Source of the DNA: Nocardiopsis terrae
Lineage (GTDB): Bacteria > Actinomycetota > Actinomycetes > Streptosporangiales > Streptosporangiaceae
Length of the DNA: 64,000 nt
Assembly: GCF_014651695.1 (NCBI RefSeq)
Contig: NZ_BMXJ01000002.1
Span: 62,001 to 126,000, forward strand
Direction: 5' to 3'
Each line of letters starts with the position of its first letter. The stretch's first letter is position 1. The notes beneath the pieces were generated by a model. That model saw only the letters and a program-made list of their open reading frames with translations, searched no databases and had not been told where the DNA came from. This document shows, piece by piece, positions 37,250 through 46,078 of this stretch. Made by a program: the position numbers and the translations under genes.

Positions 37250-38257
37250 TTGTTGTGGGACGTGGCAGCGATCTCGGCCGCGGCGCTGATCCTCGTCATC
37301 GGCGGCGGCCCGTTCACCCGGCTGGTCGACCGGCTCGCCGACCGCACCGGCATGGGCGAGACCCTGGCGGGCATCGTCCTGGTCGGCGCGGTGACCTCAC
37401 TGCCAGGACTGATCACCAGCCTCGTCGGGGCGGCCCACGGTGACGCCTCCTTCGCCATGAACAACGCCCTGGGCGGAATCGCCGCACAGACGGTGTTCAT
37501 CGCGTTGGCGGACATGTTCTACCGGCGCGCGAACCTGGAGCACGCCGCCGCCTCCCTGCCCAACCTGCTCGCCCCGATCGGGCTCTCCATCATGTTCGGC
37601 GTGGTGCTGGTGGCCGGGATGGGGCCGCAGTTCAGCCTCCTGGGCATCCACCCCGCCTCGCTGGTCCTCGTGGCCTGTTACCTGTACTGGCTGTGGCTCT
37701 CCCAGAAGGTCCGCTCCAAACCCATGTGGCAGGTGGAGCACACCCGTTACACCCAGGCCGACGAACCGGACCCGGCCTCCCTCGACAGCGACGAGTCGCT
37801 CGGGGGGATGTGGGTGAAGTTCGCGGCGCTCGCCTGCCTGGTGGCCGTCACCGGCTACGTCGTGGGTGAGGCCGGACTGTCGTTGGCCGAGCGGACGGGG
37901 ATGTCGAGCGGCCTGGTCGGCGCGCTGATCACCAGCGTGGTCACCTCCCTGCCCGAGCTGGTGACGGTGCTGTACGCCATCCGCATCCGCGCGCTGCACC
38001 TGGCGCTCGGGGACATCATCGGCGGCAACGGCTTCGACATGCTCTTCCTGTCCGCCTCCGACGTCGCCTACCGGGAGGGATCCCTCTACAGCGCGATGGA
38101 CGCCCGGGTGGTGCTGCTCATCGGCCTGGGCATCGTTCTCAACCTGCTGGTCGCGGCGGGGCTGATACGCCGGCAGGAGTCCGGCATCGGCTTCGAGGGC
38201 ATCGCCCTGCTCGGCTTCTACGCGGCCGGGGTGGCCATGCTGGTCTCCCTCGGGTGA
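37250..38257 (+). CDS. CaCA-superfamily (sodium/calcium exchanger-like) membrane protein
   Basis: 335 residues from a TTG with AGGAGGG 5 nt upstream; about ten membrane helices in two halves. The second alpha-repeat is near canonical (SVVTSLPELVTVLYAI, then GDIIGGNGFDMLFL). The first is altered: GAVTSLPGLITSLVGA has Gly where cation exchangers carry the ion-binding Glu, and NNALGGIAAQTVF follows. Loss of one of the two paired Glu residues suggests altered stoichiometry or a different cation. A charged loop (QADEPDPASLDSDE) joins the halves. It is probably monocistronic. Confidence 0.8.
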   Translation: MLWDVAAISAAALILVIGGGPFTRLVDRLADRTGMGETLAGIVLVGAVTSLPGLITSLVGAAHGDASFAMNNALGGIAAQTVFIALADMFYRRANLEHAAASLPNLLAPIGLSIMFGVVLVAGMGPQFSLLGIHPASLVLVACYLYWLWLSQKVRSKPMWQVEHTRYTQADEPDPASLDSDESLGGMWVKFAALACLVAVTGYVVGEAGLSLAERTGMSSGLVGALITSVVTSLPELVTVLYAIRIRALHLALGDIIGGNGFDMLFLSASDVAYREGSLYSAMDARVVLLIGLGIVLNLLVAAGLIRRQESGIGFEGIALLGFYAAGVAMLVSLG

Positions 38258-38283
38258 ACGCGCGGGCAGTGCCACGGGGCCGG

Positions 38284-38883
38284 TCAGGCCTCGTCGGTAC
38301 GGGCGCGACGGGCGTAGGCGCGCGCGGCACGGGCCCGGTCTCCGCAGCGGGTGGAACACCAGTGACGGCGGCCGTGGCGCAGCAGGTAGCGGTTGCAGGG
38401 GGCGGAGCCGCAGGCGGTCAGGCGCACGGCGTCGGAACCGGCCAACAGGTCGGCGGCGTCGGCGGCGAGGCTTGCCAGGGCGTGGTCGACGATCTCACCG
38501 GTGGGGTGCGGCGTCGCCCGGTAGGGGCCGTTCCGCTCGTCCCACTGCAGCAGGGGGGCGGTGGGCACCTTGGTGAGCGCGTCGTTGACGGCCGTCAGGG
38601 CGGTGGGGCGGGCGGGGAGTCCGGCGACGTGTGAGGCGAACAGGGATCTGAGGTGTTCGCGCAGCACGTGCAGTTGTGCGGCGCACATCTCCTGCATTCC
38701 GGCGTCCACCGGGGCCAGACCGCGCTCGGTCATCCACCGGTTGGTCTCGGCGGGGGTCGCGAGGAGGTCCACGAGACGTCCGCCGGGCAGTGCGACGACG
38801 CTGTTGGCGAGGGCGAGGGAGTGGTACTGCTCCGCGCCCGGCGCAGGCGGCAGGTCTAGTTCTTCGGTCACGGTCTCGTCCAT
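38284..38883 (-). CDS. CGNR zinc-finger / ABATE-domain regulator
   Basis: 199 residues from the ATG at 38883. The N-terminal ABATE-type region has the expected ALANSVVALPGGRLVDLLAT with later TNRWMTE. The C-terminal CGNR finger reads ACGSAPCNRYLLRHGRRHWC followed by STRCGDRARAARAYARR, with four cysteines. Such proteins are stress-linked DNA-binding regulators. It is divergent from an MBL-fold hydrolase with only about 85 bp between starts, so it likely controls that gene and itself. Confidence 0.88.
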   Translation of the reverse strand: MDETVTEELDLPPAPGAEQYHSLALANSVVALPGGRLVDLLATPAETNRWMTERGLAPVDAGMQEMCAAQLHVLREHLRSLFASHVAGLPARPTALTAVNDALTKVPTAPLLQWDERNGPYRATPHPTGEIVDHALASLAADAADLLAGSDAVRLTACGSAPCNRYLLRHGRRHWCSTRCGDRARAARAYARRARTDEA

Positions 38884-38905
38884 GCATCTCATGGTACAAC
38901 TTGCG

Positions 38906-38960
38906 CCATCCGTGAGAGGCGGCTACCGTTCATCACGGTTGATTTACTTCCATCCGTGAG
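38906..38960. promoter_or_regulatory. Direct repeats in the CGNR/MBL divergent promoter
   Basis: CCATCCGTGAG occurs twice, at 38906-38916 and 38950-38960 (44 bp apart), in the short divergent intergenic region. The regular placement suggests binding sites for the CGNR protein. The spacing is about four helical turns. Confidence 0.45.
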
Positions 38961-38968
38961 GTGTATGC

Positions 38969-39751
38969 ATGTCCGTCGCAACCGAGCAGTTCCCCGTCCG
39001 CGTCTTCGGCGGCCCCACCGCCCTCTTCGAGTACGGCGGGCTGCGTTTCCTGACCGACCCGACCTTCGACGGCCCGGGAGACTACGAGACGCCCGGCGGC
39101 CCGACACTGACCAAGACCGCGCCCTCCGCCGGCGCCCCCGCCGACCTCGGCCGCGTCGACGCGGTCCTGCTCTCCCACGACGAGCACGCCGACAACCTCG
39201 ACAACGCAGGACGCGCCCTGCTCGCCGAGGTCCCCCTCACCCTGACGACCACCGGCGGCGGGCGGCGCCTCGGCGACGGCGCCAGAGGACTGGCCGACTG
39301 GGAGGCCGCCGAGTTGGAGCGGCCCGACGGTGGCACGGTCACCGTCACCGCGGTCCCGGCCCTGCACGGGCCCGGCGCGCGTGAGGACGTCGAACCGTTC
39401 ACCGGCCAGGTCGTGGGCTTCGTCCTGACCGGCGAGGGCCTTCCCACGGTCTACGTCAGCGGCGACAACGCCTCGCTCGAACTGGTCGAACAGATCGCCG
39501 AGCGCTTCGCCCCGGTGGACACGGCCCTGTTGTTCGCGGGAGCCCCGCGGTTCTCCGTCCTCTTCGGAGGTCGGCCCCTCGTCCTCGACAGCGCCCAGGC
39601 CGCCGAGGCCGCCCGGATTCTGGGAGCCCGCCGCGTGGTCCCCGTCCACCACGACAGCTGGACCCACTTCACCGAGGGCGCCGGGGAACTGACCGCCGCC
39701 TTCACCGCAGCTGGCCTGGCCGACCTTCTGGACTGGGGACAGCACGGCTGA
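38969..39751 (+). CDS. MBL-fold metallo-hydrolase
   Basis: 260 residues. The metal motif is LLSHDEHADNLD (H-D-E-H-A-D form of HxHxDH). TDPTFDGPGDYE precedes it, and later ligands are VPALHGPG, VYVSGDNAS and VVPVHHDSWTHFT. This is the UlaG/YhfI-like branch of beta-lactamase-fold hydrolases acting on phosphodiesters or lactones; the substrate is unknown. It is divergent from the CGNR regulator, suggesting inducible expression. No signal peptide. Confidence 0.88.
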   Translation: MSVATEQFPVRVFGGPTALFEYGGLRFLTDPTFDGPGDYETPGGPTLTKTAPSAGAPADLGRVDAVLLSHDEHADNLDNAGRALLAEVPLTLTTTGGGRRLGDGARGLADWEAAELERPDGGTVTVTAVPALHGPGAREDVEPFTGQVVGFVLTGEGLPTVYVSGDNASLELVEQIAERFAPVDTALLFAGAPRFSVLFGGRPLVLDSAQAAEAARILGARRVVPVHHDSWTHFTEGAGELTAAFTAAGLADLLDWGQHG

Positions 39752-39837
39752 CCAGCGGTGATCCCCCCGCCCTCCCGGCACCGCGCCCCGGAGGGCGGGC
39801 GGGGCACCCGGGGGGGCGCCCAGCCCGCGTCCGGCGA

Positions 39838-40554
39838 CTATGACGGCCGGCTGCCCTGCGCTCCGGGCCGGGAGTGCGCCCGTCCCCCGTCGGGGTGCAG
39901 CGCGTCGAGGATCAGAGCGAGCCCGAACCCGAACTCCCCGTCGTAGTCGTAGCCCTGGCCGAAGGCGTGCTCGCTGATGACCGCCGCCAGGTGCGGATAG
40001 GTGTCGGCGGGCAGGCCGCCCAGGATGCCGTCCGCGAGCTCGTTCGGCCCCTCCTGCTCGGTGAAGGGCAGGCTCAGCTCCTGCAGGACGAACCCGTAGA
40101 GGTAGCTGTCGATCACCGAGACGGCCCGGGCCGCCGCGGTGGCGGAGAATCCCCCGGACCTCAGGGCTCCCAGGACGGCGTCGTGGTGGCGCAGGGTCGC
40201 CGGGCCGGGTTGCTTCCGGGAGTCCATCAGGCCGACCGCCCAGGGGTGGCGGCGAAGGGCCGTGCGCGCCGAGGCGGCGCGGTCGCGCATGTCCTGCCTC
40301 CAGTCCGCCCCCGGCACCGGCAGGTCGATCTCGGCGAACACCGCGTCGACCATCCCGTCCAGGAGGTCCCCCCGGTCGGCCACGTGGTTGTAGAGCGACA
40401 TCGCCTCGACGCCCAACCGGGCGGCGACCGCCCGCATCGTGACCCCCGGTCCCCCTTTCTCGTCCGCCAGTTCCATCGCGGCGCGAATCACGCGTGCCCT
40501 GCTCAGGGGCTCCCGCCCCGCCCGCGTGCGCCGTCCGGTGCCGCGCCCGCCCAT
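39838..40554 (-). CDS. TetR-family repressor (TetR_C type)
   Basis: 238 residues. The helix-turn-helix is VTMRAVAARLGVEAMSLYNHV, preceded by SRARVIRAAMELADEKGG; the C-terminal half (WRQDMRDRAASARTALRRHP, then GFVLQELSLP) is the TetR_C type. An arginine-rich N-terminal arm precedes it. It is divergent from an SDR-DUF418 operon, and two matched palindromes lie in the gap. It most probably represses that operon and itself. Confidence 0.9.
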   Translation of the reverse strand: MGGRGTGRRTRAGREPLSRARVIRAAMELADEKGGPGVTMRAVAARLGVEAMSLYNHVADRGDLLDGMVDAVFAEIDLPVPGADWRQDMRDRAASARTALRRHPWAVGLMDSRKQPGPATLRHHDAVLGALRSGGFSATAAARAVSVIDSYLYGFVLQELSLPFTEQEGPNELADGILGGLPADTYPHLAAVISEHAFGQGYDYDGEFGFGLALILDALHPDGGRAHSRPGAQGSRPS

Positions 40555-40581
40555 GATGCGTCCTCCTCTGGCACTTGCCTT

Positions 40582-40619
40582 ACTTACAAGGTAAGTCTAT
40601 CGTTACTTACACCGTAAGT
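40582..40619. promoter_or_regulatory. Two TetR-type operators
   Basis: Two 15-bp palindromes of the form ACTTAC-N3-GTAAGT: ACTTACAAGGTAAGT at 40582-40596 and ACTTACACCGTAAGT at 40605-40619, centres 23 bp apart. They lie between the divergent TetR (start 40554) and SDR (start 40648) genes and are clearly AT-richer than the background. Confidence 0.8.
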
Positions 40620-40647
40620 TCAGCAGGGTGAGAGGGAGGGCCGGAAC

Positions 40648-41373
40648 ATGGGTACGACACCGGTGCGAAGGATCTGCGTCATCGGGGCCTCGGGCAAACT
40701 CGGGCGGTACATGGTGCGCCACGCGCTCGACCGGGGTCTGGAGGTCGTCGGCGTCTGCCGCGAACGCAGCGTCCCCAAACTCTCCGAGTTCGCCGACCGG
40801 ATCACCGTCGTCCCCGGCGCCACCAACGATCCGGAGGTGATCCGGCGGGCCGTGGCCGGATGCGACGGGGTGCTGACCGTGCTCGTGCCCTGGGGGGTGC
40901 AGCAGTACTCGTCCGGTACCGCCCAGGCGGTACTCGACCACGCCGAACCCGACGCGCGCCTGGTCTTCTCCTGCGGCTGGCACATCAGCCGGGACGGCGG
41001 GGACCGGTACTCCTGGAAGCTCAGGCTGGCGATGCGGATCATCACCCCGCTGGCCCGTCTGGTGCGCGCCGTCGACGTGAACGACCAGGTGGAGGCGTGC
41101 CGACGGATCTTCGCCAGCGACCGGCGGTGGACCGTCGTCCGGGGCAGCGACCTCGAGGAGGGCGACAGCCAGGGGCTGCCCGTGTGGAGCCGCCACGTCG
41201 GGGACCCGGTCCTGGCCAGCAACCTGACCCGGCGGGTGGACTTCGCGCTGTTCATGGTCGAGGCGCTCACCGACGACACACTCGTGCACGAGGCGCCGGC
41301 GATCGTCGGCCGCCGCTCCCCCAGTGCCCTGGCCCACGCCGCCGAAGCGGAGCGGGGAGCGACCGGACCATGA
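40648..41373 (+). CDS. NAD(P)-binding atypical SDR (NmrA-like) protein
   Basis: 241 residues. The Rossmann motif CVIGASGKLGRYMV is at the N-terminus, then VVPGATNDPEVIRRAV and CDGVLTVLVPWG; no classical YxxxK is obvious, which fits the atypical SDR/NmrA group. Such proteins act as NAD(P)-dependent reductases or redox sensors. It overlaps the following DUF418 gene by ATGA, forming an operon under the divergent TetR. Confidence 0.85.
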   Translation: MGTTPVRRICVIGASGKLGRYMVRHALDRGLEVVGVCRERSVPKLSEFADRITVVPGATNDPEVIRRAVAGCDGVLTVLVPWGVQQYSSGTAQAVLDHAEPDARLVFSCGWHISRDGGDRYSWKLRLAMRIITPLARLVRAVDVNDQVEACRRIFASDRRWTVVRGSDLEEGDSQGLPVWSRHVGDPVLASNLTRRVDFALFMVEALTDDTLVHEAPAIVGRRSPSALAHAAEAERGATGP

Positions 41374-42587
41374 CCGGCCACGACCACTCCCCCCGCCCGG
41401 GGGAACGCGCCCTCGCGCCCGACCTCGCCCGCGGGATCATGCTCCTGTTCATCGCGCTGGCCAACGTGTCCTGGTACCTCTACGGCGCACCCACCTCAGC
41501 GGCCTCCGCCCACCGTGCCGACGCCACGGGGCCCGACGCCCTCTGGCAGAGCGTCTCGATCGTCGCCGTGGACGGGCGGAGCTACCCCCTGTTCGCCTTC
41601 CTCTTCGGCTACGGCATCTGGCAGGCCTACACCAGACGGCGCACGGCCGGCCAGGACGAGGCGGACGCACGCCGGTCCCTCCAGTCGCGGCACCTGTGGC
41701 TGCTCGCCTTCGGCGCGGTGCACGCCGCGCTGCTGTGGCAGGGGGACGTACTCGGCGCCTACGGGCTGATCGGCCTCATCGTGACCGGGCTGTTCCTGCG
41801 CCGGTCGAACCGGACCCTGGCCGTGTGGGCCCTGGTGCTCGGCGGTCTGCTCGGGCTCCTCTCCGTGCTCACACTGGTCGCCGGGGCGGCCGCCCCGGCG
41901 ACCGGGGCCGCGGTGTCCGAGGGGGCGGTACCGCAGTTCGCCGCCGTCACCCCGTACGCCGACTCGATCCTGGTCCGGCTCCGTATGTGGCCGCTCCTGA
42001 CGGTCGGCCAGGGCGTGCTCGGACTCGTCGTGCCGGTGGCCGTCCTCACCGCGATCCTCTGCGCCCGGCACCGGATCCTGGAGTCCCCCGAGCGGCACCG
42101 GCCGTTGCTGTCGGCCGTGGCGGTCGCCGGCGTCACCGCGGGGTGGCTCGGCGCGGTCCCCTCCGTGCTCGTGCAGCAGGGATCGTGGGACGTCCCGGTG
42201 TGGACGCCGCTCATGTTCAACGGCCTCACCGGGCTGTTCGCGGCGTTCGGCTACGTGGCGCTGATCGCCCTCCTCGCGGCGCGCCTGTCGGCGGCGCGGG
42301 CCCACCGGGGCCCCGTGCGGGCCCTCAGCGCCCTGGGCAGGCGGTCCCTGTCCGGCTACCTGCTGCAGTCGGTGCTCTTCGCGCCGCTGCTGTGCGCGTG
42401 GGGACTCGGACTCGGCGGTGTCCTGGCGCAGTGGCAGGCCGTACTCGTGGCGGTGGCCGTATGGCTGTTCACCCTGGTCCTCGCGGCAGTCCTGGACCAC
42501 GCGGGCAGGCCCGGCCCAGCGGAACGGCTGCTGCGCGCCCTCGTCCACCGCGACAGGCGCCCCCGCGGGGCTCCCGTCGCCTCCTGA
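41370..42587 (+). CDS. DUF418 membrane protein
   Basis: 405 residues; start overlaps the SDR stop (ATGA). The features are those of DUF418 proteins: ARGIMLLFIALANVSWYLYG at the N-terminus, SYPLFAFLFGYG, a central pair of helices around LWLLAFGAVHAALLWQGDVL with GAYG, and a C-terminal GRRSLSGYLLQS segment. About ten membrane helices. The family is related to acyltransferase-like membrane proteins. Function and substrate are unknown, but TetR control points to a response to a small molecule. Confidence 0.88.
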   Translation: MTGHDHSPRPGERALAPDLARGIMLLFIALANVSWYLYGAPTSAASAHRADATGPDALWQSVSIVAVDGRSYPLFAFLFGYGIWQAYTRRRTAGQDEADARRSLQSRHLWLLAFGAVHAALLWQGDVLGAYGLIGLIVTGLFLRRSNRTLAVWALVLGGLLGLLSVLTLVAGAAAPATGAAVSEGAVPQFAAVTPYADSILVRLRMWPLLTVGQGVLGLVVPVAVLTAILCARHRILESPERHRPLLSAVAVAGVTAGWLGAVPSVLVQQGSWDVPVWTPLMFNGLTGLFAAFGYVALIALLAARLSAARAHRGPVRALSALGRRSLSGYLLQSVLFAPLLCAWGLGLGGVLAQWQAVLVAVAVWLFTLVLAAVLDHAGRPGPAERLLRALVHRDRRPRGAPVAS

Positions 42588-42765
42588 GAACGGGCGGGCC
42601 CCGGCCGAGGAGCCGTTACCGGGTGGAAGGAGACGAGGGCGCCATGCGGGCGGCCTCCTCTCCTCCCCCGACGGCCCGTGCCACCGCGCACGGATACGGG
42701 TAGGGGTTCGGATACGGACAGTACGGGGGGCGGAAACCCCTCCTGACCAGGAAGGGAGGCGTTCC

Positions 42766-43446
42766 GTGGGACGCGAGAGCGGTGTCGGGCACGGAGGAAG
42801 CGACCTCGGACGCAGGGCCGCGGCGCGCAGGGAGGAACTCGGGCTGACCCGGGAGGAGGTCGCGGATTCGGCCGGCATGGATCCGGGATACGTGGCCTAT
42901 CTGGAGGAGCACGCGCCACGGATGCCCAGGGAGTCGCTGTACCGGCTCGCCCGTGCGCTGAACACCAGCCAGGACTACCTGCTGGGCACGGACACCGATC
43001 TGCCTCCGGGTGCGGCGACCACGGCGGCGCCGCTCCCGGAGACGCACGCGCTCTCCCCCGACAGGTGCATGGAACTCATCGGCCCGGGAGGTGTAGGGCG
43101 GATCGGCTTCGTCCCCGAGGGCGAATCGGCGCCGACCATCCTCCCGGTGAACTACCTCGTCCGTGACGGCGCCGTGGTGTTTCGCACCGGGGACCACGGG
43201 GTGATCGCCGAGTACCTACCGGGGGACGCCGCCTTCGAGGTCGACCGGGTCGACGGTGCGACGAGTGAGGGGTGGAGCGTCCTTCTGGTCGGTCGTGCCG
43301 CAGCGGTCACCGACGAGGCCGAGGCGGCCGCGCTCCGCGCCGGCGCCCGTGTCCGGCCGTGGGCGGGAGGCGACCGCGACCTCTTCGTACGGGTCACCCC
43401 GGACAGGGTCAGCGGGCGCGAGGTGAGCGGCCGGACCTCCGGGTGA
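42766..43446 (+). CDS. XRE-type HTH fused to a PPOX flavin-binding-fold domain
   Basis: 226 residues from the GTG at 42766 with GGAAGGGAGG 6 nt upstream. The N-terminal helix-turn-helix is REELGLTREEVADSAGMDPGYVAYLEE (described in parts: LTREEVADSAGMDPGYV). The C-terminal split barrel begins ALSPDRCMELIGPGGVGRIG and includes APTILPVNYLVRDGAVVFRT and FEVDRVDGATSEGWSVLL, the pyridoxamine-phosphate-oxidase-like flavin fold. Fusions like this, near universal stress proteins, are frequent in actinomycete dormancy or hypoxia loci. It is followed 207 bp later by a Usp gene. It may be a flavin- or F420-responsive regulator. Confidence 0.85.
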   Translation: MGRESGVGHGGSDLGRRAAARREELGLTREEVADSAGMDPGYVAYLEEHAPRMPRESLYRLARALNTSQDYLLGTDTDLPPGAATTAAPLPETHALSPDRCMELIGPGGVGRIGFVPEGESAPTILPVNYLVRDGAVVFRTGDHGVIAEYLPGDAAFEVDRVDGATSEGWSVLLVGRAAAVTDEAEAAALRAGARVRPWAGGDRDLFVRVTPDRVSGREVSGRTSG

Positions 43447-43653
43447 CCGGGTGACGGGCGCGTGGTCGCAGGTCAGAGTTCCTGCGCCGGTGGCGCGTGG
43501 CGGACCGTCAGCGGGTATGAGCACGGAAGGGGCCCGGTCCAGTGGAGGTCTGCCGGGGCCGGTACCGCGCACCCGTGGCGTCCGCTCCCGGAGCACGTAC
43601 CCGGGCCCTTACACAGGTGACACACGGGTGAGAACAACCGGTGGGGAGAAACC

Positions 43654-44559
43654 ATGGACCAGAAGTCGACCGCACCAGTCGTGGTGGCGGTCAACGGATC
43701 ACCGGAGAGCGGACGGGCTCTCGACTGGGCTGCGGAGGACGCTCGGAGGCGGGGGCTGCGGCTGCGCGTCGTGTACGCCTTCGACTGGCCGAACTACCAC
43801 TCCGTCCCGCGCGGCCTGCCCGGGTTCGACGTGCACGAATTCGCGCGGCGCGTGGTGGACGAGGCGCGCGAACGGGCGCTGGAACAGGTTCCGGGGCTGT
43901 CAGTCGAAGCGGTGCACGTCACGGCGGACCCCGAACCGGTTCTGCTGAGCGAGAGCCAGAAGGCGCACACCCTGGTCCTCGGTGCCCACCGCATGACCGC
44001 GATGGACGCGGTCCTTCCGGATTCCACGGCCCTGGAACTGCTCGTCTCGGCCTCGTGTCCCGTGGTCGTCGTTCCCGACCGGGAACCGGGCCCCGCCACC
44101 GGCCGGGTCATCGTCGGTGCCGACGGGTCGGCTACCGCGAGGACCGCCGCCGAGTGGGCGTTCTCCGAGGCCGAACTGCGCGGAGCGGCGCTGCGCGCGG
44201 TGACGGTGCGCAGGGAGGCCCCCTGGTGGCGTTTCGGAGCACTCGAGGAGCCGACCTGGACCAGGCCCGACGATGACGGGGAGACAGAGGAGTCCGCGGC
44301 CGAGGGCTCCGCCCGCCAGGCGCTGGCGGAGTCGGTCGCGGACGCGCGCGCCCGGCACCCGCAGGTACGGGTGGAGGAGGTGGTGAGGGTCGGCCATCCG
44401 GTGGAGGTCCTGTGCGCCGAGGCCCGGGACTGCGACCTGATGGTCGTGGGGTCCCACGGGCGGGGCGGTTTCGCCGGAATGCTGCTGGGTTCGGTGAGCC
44501 GAAACGTGATCTCGCACAGCCCGTGCCCGGTCGTGGTGGTACGCGCGCCCCGCAGCTGA
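43654..44559 (+). CDS. Tandem universal stress protein
   Basis: 301 residues, two Usp domains (about 8-140 and 150-298), ATG after GGTGGGGAG. The second domain has the ATP-binding motif VVGSHGRGGFAGMLLGSVS (G-2x-G-9x-G-S). The first has LGAHRMTAMDAVLPDST, which lacks the consensus glycines and probably does not bind ATP normally. VVAVNGSPESGRALDWA and VIVGADGSATARTAAEWA begin the two domains. Such proteins are induced by stationary phase, hypoxia or redox stress. Confidence 0.92.
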   Translation: MDQKSTAPVVVAVNGSPESGRALDWAAEDARRRGLRLRVVYAFDWPNYHSVPRGLPGFDVHEFARRVVDEARERALEQVPGLSVEAVHVTADPEPVLLSESQKAHTLVLGAHRMTAMDAVLPDSTALELLVSASCPVVVVPDREPGPATGRVIVGADGSATARTAAEWAFSEAELRGAALRAVTVRREAPWWRFGALEEPTWTRPDDDGETEESAAEGSARQALAESVADARARHPQVRVEEVVRVGHPVEVLCAEARDCDLMVVGSHGRGGFAGMLLGSVSRNVISHSPCPVVVVRAPRS

Positions 44560-44813
44560 CCGGGGAACGTCCGCAGGCGCCCGGAGGCGGGCCGAGGTGA
44601 GCGCCCCGGGCCCGCCCTCCGTTCCAAGGGTGGTTCGGGAAAACGGAAGCGGCCGTTCTGAACGCAGGTGGTAAAGGTGTTTCTCGCCGGTCGGGTATTT
44701 CCTTCCGCCGAGCCCGGTTCCGCCGGGGCGGGGCGATCGTGGTGTCTGAACGGCCCGGTCCGGTCCGGCGGAACCGCTGTCCCTCCGGCGGTCCAGCCCG
44801 ATAAAATCAGGTA

Positions 44814-45959
44814 ATGGATTTTGAGCAGAATTCCGAAGAATCCGGCTCGGAAAAACTACCCCTCTCCCTCAGCGCCACGGTCATGGCGCACCCCTCCCGT
44901 TCCTTCGGGGCCGAACGCGTCCTGGCCGAGCTCTCCCTCCCCGGCGCCGAGGCGGTCTTCGACCCCCGCCCCGACGCGCCGCCGGGTTCGCTGCGGACCG
45001 CGGCCGCCGCGCTCTCCCGCGCCACCCCCGAAAAAAGCACCCACCACCTCCTCCTCCAGGACGACGTCCTCCCGGCCGAGGACCTGCCCGCCTCCGTGCT
45101 GGAGTGCTGCCGCCTGCACCCGGACGCGGCCCTGTCCTTCTTCGTCGAATGGGGCTCACGCACCGCCGTTCTCGCCCGGATGGCGGTCTTCTCCGGAATC
45201 AGCGCGGTACCGGTGATCAACCCCTACATGCCCTCACTGGCCCTGGCGATGCCCAGCGCCCTGACCACCGGGATCGCCGAGCGGATGGGCCGGGGAAGCG
45301 ACGGCGGAGCCGACGACGGTGAGCCCGACGACCGGGCGCTGCTGCGCCTGCTGCGCGAACGCGGTGTGCGCACCCTGACGATGGTCCCCAACCTGGTCGA
45401 ACACGACGACCTGCCGAGCCTGACCGGCAACACCGGCCAGGGGGTACGGCGCTCGGCCTGCTTCACCGCCGAGCCGGGGGTGCCCTTCGACGCCTCCGTG
45501 CTCGACCTGCCCCGCCTGCTGCCCTTCTACGCCTGGAACACCGGCGACGCGGTCGTCATCGACACCGCCGAGGACGTGCCCGCCGCGCACCGGCCCACCG
45601 AAGAGGTCCTGACCGGCTGGGGTCTGGGCCAGGACACCTCCCGGCGGGCCCTGGCCGCCACCTCCGGCGCGGCAGCCCTGGCCGGAACCGTGCGCCCCGA
45701 CCTGCTGCTGGACGCGTGGAACACGGCGGTGGCCCTGGGCGCGGTGCAGGAGCACACCGACCCGGGCAGCGTCGCCACCCTCCGGGACCGGGCGGGTCTG
45801 CCCCTGGTGCGGCGGGCCCTGTACACCCACGTCCCCGGGGCGCTGCGCGTCTTCGTGGACGCCGTCTCCCTGGAGCCGTTGGAGGAGGAACTGGTCGAGC
45901 TGACCCTGGCCGCACTCGAACTGGGCGCCGGGCTGGACGTGCCCCCGGGCGAGCTCTGA
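44814..45959 (+). CDS. Uncharacterised protein with glycosyltransferase-like QDDV motif
   Basis: 381 residues, no signal or membrane segment. The order VMAHPSR at 23-29, then VFDPRPD, HHLLLQDDVLP near 90 and TMVPNLVEHDDLPSL near 200 recalls nucleotide-sugar transferases in which a DxD-like acidic pair binds metal. I know this arrangement from actinomycete proteins without experimental function. The C-terminal third (RRALAATSGAAALAGTVRP onward) is helical. A TAAAAT sequence 5-11 nt before the ATG suggests a -10 element and a leaderless or short-leader mRNA. Confidence 0.65.
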   Translation: MDFEQNSEESGSEKLPLSLSATVMAHPSRSFGAERVLAELSLPGAEAVFDPRPDAPPGSLRTAAAALSRATPEKSTHHLLLQDDVLPAEDLPASVLECCRLHPDAALSFFVEWGSRTAVLARMAVFSGISAVPVINPYMPSLALAMPSALTTGIAERMGRGSDGGADDGEPDDRALLRLLRERGVRTLTMVPNLVEHDDLPSLTGNTGQGVRRSACFTAEPGVPFDASVLDLPRLLPFYAWNTGDAVVIDTAEDVPAAHRPTEEVLTGWGLGQDTSRRALAATSGAAALAGTVRPDLLLDAWNTAVALGAVQEHTDPGSVATLRDRAGLPLVRRALYTHVPGALRVFVDAVSLEPLEEELVELTLAALELGAGLDVPPGEL

Positions 45960-46078
45960 CGCCCGGCGTCCGCTCCGACCGGGGCCGGTCTCCAGCGGCA
46001 CGGACGACCTCCAGCGTTACCGGTTTCCCGACGGCGGCGGCCCCGGCACCGGTCCGGCTCCGGGACCACCGCCCCGGT

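Noticed and set aside
36839..37289. Overlapping 100+ codon frames on both strands
   Set aside because: No start signal and random composition; treated as intergenic.
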